Source: an uncultured bacterium
GTDB lineage: Bacteria; Patescibacteriota; Minisyncoccia; Phycocordibacterales; Phycocordibacteraceae
Length of the DNA stretch: 9,936 nucleotides
NCBI GenBank assembly: GCA_943914435.1
Contig: CALUBY010000024.1
Location: 1-9,936, forward strand
Reading direction: 5' to 3'
Shown: positions 6,910 through 9,936 of the stretch, piece after piece
Numbering within the stretch: position 1 is the stretch's first letter
Layout: each line of letters starts with the position of its first letter
The notes under the pieces: model-generated
Told to the model about the DNA's origin: nothing
Seen by the model: only the letters and a program-made list of their open reading frames with translations
Database searches by the model: none
Translations under genes and position numbers: made by a program

Positions 6910-6938
6910 ATAGTACCAGAACCCGAGGGTTCCATCCA
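6910..6938 (-). promoter_or_regulatory. Possible tRNA-Ile promoter
   Basis: An extended -10, TGG-TACTAT (hexamer 6915-6910), lies 27 nt upstream of the mature tRNA. TGGATG (6938-6933), 17 bp further upstream, is a weak -35. The spacer contains the inverted repeat GAACCC-TC-GGGTTC (6919-6932). The strong hairpin at 6957-7010 upstream means the tRNA needs its own promoter unless antitermination carries rRNA transcription through. Confidence 0.4.
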
Positions 6939-6956
6939 GTCCTTGGCTATATAAAG

Positions 6957-7010
6957 AAAAATGCCGTGCGGAACGATACTCCGAGGAGAATCGTTCCGCA
7001 CGGCATTTTT
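6957..7010 (-). terminator. 16S transcript terminator: perfect 21-bp hairpin, possibly bidirectional
   Basis: Arms 6957-6977 and 6990-7010 are perfectly complementary over 21 bp. The 12-nt loop itself contains CTCC/GGAG. A-runs and T-runs at both ends give a U-tract in either orientation. It lies 4 nt beyond the outer end of the 16S processing stem, so it closes a monocistronic 16S unit. Confidence 0.85.
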
Positions 7011-7014
7011 CGAG

Positions 7015-7053
7015 TTGGTATGAACATGACGTACTTTTGTGTTCCGCCTATTC
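7015..7053 (-). ncRNA. 3' arm of the pre-16S processing stem
   Basis: Positions 7035-7053 are perfectly complementary (19 bp) to 8661-8679 next to the 16S 5' end. After an internal loop, 7015-7027 pairs with 8686-8698 (12 of 13 positions including one G-U). Long stems that bring the ends of pre-16S together are RNase III substrates in other bacteria. The pairing also shows that the two ends of the locus belong together, which argues against an assembly chimera. Confidence 0.88.
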
Positions 7054-7203
7054 AGCCCGATACGAGCGTCAATTGAGCGCTCCTATCAAACTACCGGTGC
7101 GTTTTTCCGGCGTCCGTGCACGTATTTAGAGATACAGTGCCATTTCTCCGTCGTCCGAAGACGACGATCGACCGGAGAGAGTCATCTCTGACTTCTCATT
7201 CCG
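7054..7203 (-). other. Structured 3' trailer between the 16S end and the processing stem
   Basis: About 150 nt separate the last alignable 16S base from the processing stem, several times the E. coli distance. At least three hairpins are visible on the transcribed strand. AGTCA-GAGA-TGACT (7180-7193) has a GNRA loop. CGTCGTC-TTCG-GACGACG (7149-7166) has a cUUCGg tetraloop. The third has a 9-bp stem with one mismatch, spanning 7059-7087. No coding sequence or tRNA is seen. It could be removed trailer or an extension of the 16S 3' end. Confidence 0.6.
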
Positions 7204-7216
7204 ATTGGATATGTTC
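7204..7216 (-). other. 16S 3' tail lacking the anti-Shine-Dalgarno core
   Basis: Immediately after helix 45 the RNA reads GAACAUAUCCAAU, aligned to E. coli 1530-1542 GAUCACCUCCUUA. CACCUCC becomes CAUAUCC, so GGAGG in an mRNA cannot pair here. Helix 45 (7217-7240) anchors the alignment without gaps. Confidence 0.85.
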
Positions 7217-7240
7217 CACGACCAGCTTCCGCTAGCCGTG
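7217..7240 (-). other. 16S helix 45, intact with compensatory changes
   Basis: The stem is CACGGCUAGC/GCUGGUCGUG around a GGAA loop, the KsgA/RsmA dimethylation site. All ten pairs form (eight Watson-Crick, two G-U), although half of them differ in identity from E. coli. The loop and stem length are conserved, so the adjacent divergent tail is not explained by misalignment or frame errors. Confidence 0.88.
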
Positions 7241-8187
7241 CCTTGTTACGACTTACTCCCTGTCACTGAATTTACCGTAGTCCTGGACAAGCCAAGATTT
7301 CGGGTACCCCCAGCTTCCTTGAGTTGACGGGCGGTGAGTACAAGACTCGAGAACGTATTCACCGTGGTGTGCTGACCCACGATTACTAGTGATTCCGGCT
7401 TCACGAGGTCGATTGCAGACCTCGATCCGTACTGGGGATGGTTTTTGGGATTTGCTCCACCTTGCGGTATTGCGTCCTTCTGTACCATCCATTGTATGAC
7501 GTGTGCAGCCCAAGGCATCAAGGGACATGCTGATCTGGCGTCATCCCCACCTTCCTCCCCCGTGAGGGGGCAGTCTCGCCTGAAATATATAACAGACAAC
7601 GGGGGTTGCGTTCGTTACCCCACTGAAGGGAACAGCTCAAGCCACGAACTGACGACGACCATGCATCACCTGCCATGCACCCTCGAAGGCTTCTCCCGTT
7701 TCTGGGAGCGTGCAGCATGGTTTCTAGCCTTGGTAAGGTTTTTCGCTTATCGACGAATTAAGCCACATCATCCACCACTTGTGCGAGTCCCCGTCTATTC
7801 CTTTGAGTTTTAATCTTGCGATCGTACTACCCAGGCGGCTCGCTTACCGCGTTAGCTTAGCCTCACAGAGGGTCGATACTCCGTAAAGCGAGCGAGCAAC
7901 GTTTAGGGCCAGGACTACTGGGGTATCTAATCCCATTCGCTACCCTGGCTTTCGTGTGTGAGCGTCAGATTCGGGCCAGTATGCTGCCTTCGCCTTTGGT
8001 GTTCCCCACGATATCAACGGATTTCACCCCTACACCGTGAGTTCCACATACCTCTCCCGACCTCAAGTCATGCCGTTTCGCTCGCAGGCTGGAGGTTGAG
8101 CCCCCAGATTTAACGAACGACTAACATGACCGCCTTGACACCCTTTACGCCCAGTGATTCCGGATAATGCTTGGGGCCTCTGTATTA

Positions 8188-8213
8188 CCGCTCCTGCTGG
8201 CACAGAGTTAGGA
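8188..8213 (-). other. 16S 530-loop pseudoknot with swapped, compensated base pairs
   Basis: E. coli positions 505-507/524-526 are GGC/GCC. Here they are UCC (8213-8211) and GGA (8194-8192), giving U505-A526, C506-G525 and C507-G524. The pseudoknot is preserved by paired changes in two of its three pairs plus a flip in the third. The surrounding GUGCCAGCAG and GCGGUAAUAC are conserved. Confidence 0.85.
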
Positions 8214-8660
8214 GCCCCTTATTCATGTGGTACCGTCAATAATTTCGTCCCACATAAAAGATGTTTACGTACCGAAGCACTTCGTCCATCACGCTGTATC
8301 GCTCCGTCAGACTTGCGTCCATTGCGGAAGATTCTCGACTGCGGCCTCCCGTAGGAGTATGGGCCGTGTCTCAGTCCCATCGGTGGGGGTCAGCCTCTCA
8401 GCTCCCCTAAGCGTCGTAGCCTTGGTAAGCCATTACCTTACCAACTAGCTGATACTACGCAGGCCGCTTCCAAAGCGATAAATCTTTACCCTTGCGGGAC
8501 CATCTGGGATTACCCCGTCTTTCGACGAGCTATACCAGACTTTGGAGTACGTACCTACGTGTTACTACCTCGTCTGCCACTGACCTTGCGGTCCGTTCGA
8601 CTTGCATGCCTTATCCATACAGCCAGCATTCATCCTGAGCTAGGATCAAACTCTCATTAA

Positions 8661-8698
8661 GAATAGGCGGAACACAAAAACATTCATGTCCTTACCAA
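8661..8698 (-). ncRNA. 5' arm of the pre-16S processing stem
   Basis: The inner part, 8661-8679, abuts the predicted mature 16S 5' end and pairs perfectly with 7035-7053. The outer part, 8686-8698, pairs with 7015-7027. Confidence 0.88.
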
Positions 8699-8712
8699 TT
8701 TTCTCTAACTAT

Positions 8713-8730
8713 TCAATTTTCGAAGAGCGA
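8713..8730 (-). promoter_or_regulatory. boxA-like rRNA antitermination site
   Basis: The leader contains CGCTCTTCGAAAATTGA, close to bacterial rRNA boxA elements bound by NusB-NusE (for example TGCTCTTTAACAATTTA in E. coli). Part of it also folds as a 7-bp hairpin (8716-8734). It sits about 50 nt from the 16S 5' end, as expected for a leader boxA. Confidence 0.6.
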
Positions 8731-8742
8731 AAATAAACCCCA

Positions 8743-8758
8743 CCTCCCTTTCGAGAGG
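8743..8758 (-). other. GNRA-capped hairpin in the 16S leader
   Basis: CCTCTC-GAAA-GGGAGG forms a 6-bp stem with one G-U pair and a GAAA tetraloop, near the predicted transcript 5' end. It may stabilise the 5' end or help processing. Confidence 0.45.
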
Positions 8759-8768
8759 CAGTAGAGTC

Positions 8769-8797
8769 ATACTACCCCCTCCGTTAGGGGTCGTCAA
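8769..8797 (-). promoter_or_regulatory. 16S rRNA promoter
   Basis: TTGACG (8797-8792), a 17-bp spacer and TAGTAT (8774-8769) make a strong sigma70-type promoter. The predicted start, near 8762, gives a leader of about 100 nt. The spacer is GC-rich and contains the inverted repeat CCCCT-AACGG-AGGGG. Confidence 0.8.
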
Positions 8798-8814
8798 GCG
8801 CTCATATAGGGCTT

Positions 8815-8848
8815 AAAACAAAGCCGCCACGACCTTTGGTCGCGGCGG
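8815..8848 (-). terminator. Rho-independent terminator of the 61-residue gene
   Basis: The minus strand has an 11-bp stem, CCGCCGCGACC/GGTCGTGGCGG (one G-U pair, loop of 3), followed by CTTTGTTTT. It lies between the small gene's stop codon and the 16S promoter. Confidence 0.85.
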
Positions 8849-8871
8849 TTATGTATGGTCTGCTGCCCGTT

Positions 8872-9057
8872 CTAGGCGAGCACGATTTCGGTCGGACGAC
8901 GACGTCTTCCCAGACGGAACAGCTTCTTGAGTGTAATGTTCCTCTCCTCGGCGAGCTTCCTCGCGCAGGCGATGGCGTCTTTGTCGTCAGAAGCTCTCAC
9001 GAGCTCATTGACGGTCTTGCCACACTGCTTCGAGCCTCGCACCCGGTACGTATTCAT
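8872..9057 (-). CDS. Small basic protein, function unknown, with a strong Shine-Dalgarno sequence
   Basis: The 61-residue protein is predicted cytosolic, with no membrane segment. A short strand (NTYRVRG) is followed by a second strand, a helix (DDKDAIACARKLAEER) and a very basic patch (KKLFRLGRRRRPTE), a layout that could bind RNA, though no family is recognised. Its transcription unit is complete: promoter TTGACG-18-TATAAC, AAGGAGG 7 nt before the ATG, and its own terminator. A TTG one codon upstream is possible, but the spacing favours the ATG. It lies immediately upstream of the 16S promoter and diverges from pyrH. It is the only gene here with a textbook ribosome binding site, which is at odds with the 16S tail. 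Strong signals at every level suggest high expression. Confidence 0.7.
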   Translation of the reverse strand: MNTYRVRGSKQCGKTVNELVRASDDKDAIACARKLAEERNITLKKLFRLGRRRRPTEIVLA

Positions 9058-9064
9058 CAATCTT

Positions 9065-9071
9065 CCTCCTT
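9065..9071 (-). promoter_or_regulatory. Canonical Shine-Dalgarno AAGGAGG
   Basis: AAGGAGG lies 7 nt before the ATG at 9057 in a purine-rich leader. It fixes the start of the 61-residue gene. It has no CCUCC partner in the 16S 3' tail encoded nearby. Confidence 0.75.
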
Positions 9072-9093
9072 TTCTTTATGATTGACATAGATG

Positions 9094-9123
9094 GTTATAG
9101 CGTTAGACATCGCACAGCGTCAA
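9094..9123 (-). promoter_or_regulatory. Promoter of the 61-residue gene
   Basis: TTGACG (9123-9118), an 18-bp spacer and TATAAC (9099-9094), with a predicted leader of about 30 nt. The -35 hexamer is identical to that of the 16S promoter. Confidence 0.65.
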
Positions 9124-9156
9124 GCACTTATGACACCGATATCAGACTTTCCTAGA

Positions 9157-9184
9157 TTGCACTCCCTCTGTAGCGGAGTAGAAT
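9157..9184 (+). promoter_or_regulatory. Possible pyrH promoter
   Basis: TTGCAC (9157-9162), a 16-bp spacer and TAGAAT (9179-9184). Initiation near 9191 gives a leader of about 17 nt with no Shine-Dalgarno sequence. The 150-bp interval 9058-9207 holds this and the divergent promoter of the 61-residue gene. Confidence 0.45.
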
Positions 9185-9207
9185 AGAAAGAGCCGTCAAG
9201 CTTTGCA

Positions 9208-9915
9208 ATGCGTTCGATCAAGAAAAAACGTGAATACATCGTCGTCTCCGTAGGAGGCTCGCTTCTCGTTCCTGGTGATATCGACATCAGTTTTCTTACT
9301 CGTTTCCGTGAGCTTGTACTCTCAAAGACCCGTGCCGGGTCTTCTTTTTATATCGTCGCAGGAGGAGGTAGGCTTGCTCGCAATTACCAAGAAGCAGCGG
9401 CAACCATCCGCAAGGAAGAGGCTCTTGAGCGCGAGGATGTCGACTGGCTAGGCATTCACTCCACCCGCCTTAATGCGCACCTTCTGCGCACCATTTTCAT
9501 CGAAGAAGCTCAGCCAAAGATTATAAAGAATCCAACCAATCGGTTTCGCGGTCGCGAGAATATTGTTATCGGTGCGGGATGGAAGCCAGGATGGTCCACT
9601 GACTACTGCGCGGTTATGGCCGCAAAAACGCTTGGTGCCACCAAGCTTGTGAACCTCTCAAATATTGATTACGTATACACGGAGGATCCTCGCAAAAACC
9701 CTGATGCTAAGAAGATAGAGAGTATTGATTGGGCAGCATTTCGGAAACTTATTCCTGACGAGTGGGACCCGGGTCTCTCCGCGCCCTTTGACCCCATTGC
9801 TGCGAAGGAAGCTGAGGCACTTGGTCTTGAGGTTGCCATCATAAACGGTGCAAACCTCTCTGCTTTCTCCGACTATCTCGATGGAAAGCCTTTTATTGGC
9901 ACCGTCATCTCCTAA
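9208..9915 (+). CDS. pyrH: UMP kinase PyrH (amino-acid-kinase family)
   Basis: The 235-residue cytosolic kinase phosphorylates UMP to UDP with ATP, feeding RNA and UDP-sugar synthesis, including the UDP-MurNAc used by MurC/MurD. Amino-acid-kinase motifs are present in order: VVSVGGSLL (residues 12-20) for phosphate binding, YIVAGGGRLARNY (48-60), IGAGWKPGWSTDYCAVMAAKTLGA (121-144) with the PGxSTD motif for UMP binding, and LVNLSNIDYVYTEDPRKNPDAKKI (147-170) around the nucleotide site. The length and PGWSTD form resemble the archaeal-type branch more than E. coli PyrH. The start is the first ATG, since VVSVGGSLL lies just inside it and the leader has no ribosome binding site. It stands alone on the plus strand. 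A short palindrome follows the stop. Confidence 0.9.
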   Translation: MRSIKKKREYIVVSVGGSLLVPGDIDISFLTRFRELVLSKTRAGSSFYIVAGGGRLARNYQEAAATIRKEEALEREDVDWLGIHSTRLNAHLLRTIFIEEAQPKIIKNPTNRFRGRENIVIGAGWKPGWSTDYCAVMAAKTLGATKLVNLSNIDYVYTEDPRKNPDAKKIESIDWAAFRKLIPDEWDPGLSAPFDPIAAKEAEALGLEVAIINGANLSAFSDYLDGKPFIGTVIS

Positions 9916-9923
9916 GTCTTAGG
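9911..9923 (+). repeat. Short palindrome at the pyrH 3' end
   Basis: CCTAAG-T-CTTAGG overlaps the pyrH stop codon. It has no following T-run and is too tight to be a good terminator hairpin, so its role is unclear. The remaining 13 bases to the window end are AT-rich with no visible gene. Confidence 0.3.
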
Positions 9924-9936
9924 TACTAATAAAAAT

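Larger units (their letters stand above)
7204..8661 (-). rRNA. rrs: 16S ribosomal RNA
   Basis: The full-length gene is about 1,458 nt (E. coli 1,542). The 5' end carries GAGAGTTTGATCCTAGCTCAG, and conserved blocks follow in order: ACTCCTACGGGAGGC, the 530 loop, ATTAGATACCC, AAACTCAAAGGAATAGACGG, GTACTCACCGCCCGTCA (U at the position of A1396), and AAGTCGTAACAAGG. The ends are set by aligning to E. coli 1 (position 8661) and 1542 (position 7204). No intron is seen and the reduced length comes from shortened variable helices. It is monocistronic, with its own promoter, boxA-like leader, processing stem and terminator, and no 23S or 5S follows. Two features are unusual: the 3' tail lacks the CCUCC anti-Shine-Dalgarno core, and the 530-loop pseudoknot is swapped. 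The exact mature ends are inferred. Confidence 0.97.

Noticed and set aside
6957..7010. The long perfect inverted repeat as a transposon end or attachment site
   Set aside because: The GC core with A/T arms, placement right after the 16S processing stem and absence of any transposase or direct repeat fit a terminator.
6883..7203. A second spacer tRNA (tRNA-Ala) or the start of 23S
   Set aside because: No second cloverleaf or 23S 5' motif is present; the interval holds a terminator, the processing-stem arm and trailer hairpins.
7445..8448. Open reading frames on both strands within the 16S gene (for example 7445-7813, 8154-8354 and 8227-8448 plus; 7246-7599 minus)
   Set aside because: They lie entirely in conserved rRNA sequence and have no recognisable protein features or translation signals.
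7204..8661. Possible 16S intron or insertion, common in CPR
   Set aside because: Conserved blocks follow each other at normal or shorter spacing and total length is below E. coli.
1..9936. CRISPR arrays, insertion sequences, prophage or defence genes
   Set aside because: No spaced direct repeats, transposase, integrase or known defence motifs were seen on either strand.

Overview
The window looks like chromosomal DNA from an uncultivated bacterium of the Candidate Phyla Radiation (Patescibacteria), probably a Parcubacteria/Kaiserbacteria-type lineage. The evidence is compact genes with tiny intergenic gaps, several small membrane-anchored proteins, a shortened 16S rRNA of about 1,458 nt with CPR-like signature positions, and a 16S gene that is not followed by 23S or 5S. 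This placement is inferred from gene style and rRNA features, not from a database search.

Layout. Positions 1-6693 are all minus-strand genes. Read in transcription order they are: a PrcB-domain membrane protein (6160-6693), murD (4806-6128), murC (3517-4809, ATGA overlap with murD), rsmI (2783-3478), a 68-residue membrane protein (2539-2745), a membrane-anchored protein with a possible TIM-barrel ectodomain (1476-2567), and an FAD-dependent DAO-type oxidoreductase (36-1424). A further minus-strand gene may begin at the left edge. Upstream of these lie tRNA-Ile(GAU) (6810-6882) and a monocistronic 16S rRNA gene (7204-8661). The 16S gene has a strong sigma70-type promoter, a boxA-like leader, a long two-part processing stem and its own terminator. 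Next come a 61-residue protein gene (8872-9057, minus) and, divergently, pyrH (9208-9915, plus).

Functions. MurD and MurC are consecutive ligases of peptidoglycan precursor synthesis. RsmI methylates C1402 of the 16S rRNA encoded a few kilobases away. PyrH makes UDP. The membrane proteins are probably cell-surface factors of unknown role.

The most striking signal concerns translation initiation. The 16S 3' tail after helix 45 reads GAACAUAUCCAAU where E. coli has GAUCACCUCCUUA, so the CCUCC anti-Shine-Dalgarno core is missing. Helix 45 itself is intact and supported by compensatory base changes. Most protein genes in the window lack a Shine-Dalgarno sequence. Two have TATACT ending exactly 6 nt before the ATG, a third has TATACT 8 nt before it, and two more have weaker hexamers at 6 nt. 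This is the geometry of leaderless or nearly leaderless mRNAs. The one clear exception is the 61-residue gene, which has a textbook AAGGAGG. The 16S 530-loop pseudoknot has also been swapped in a compensated way, giving two mismatches to common 515F primers.
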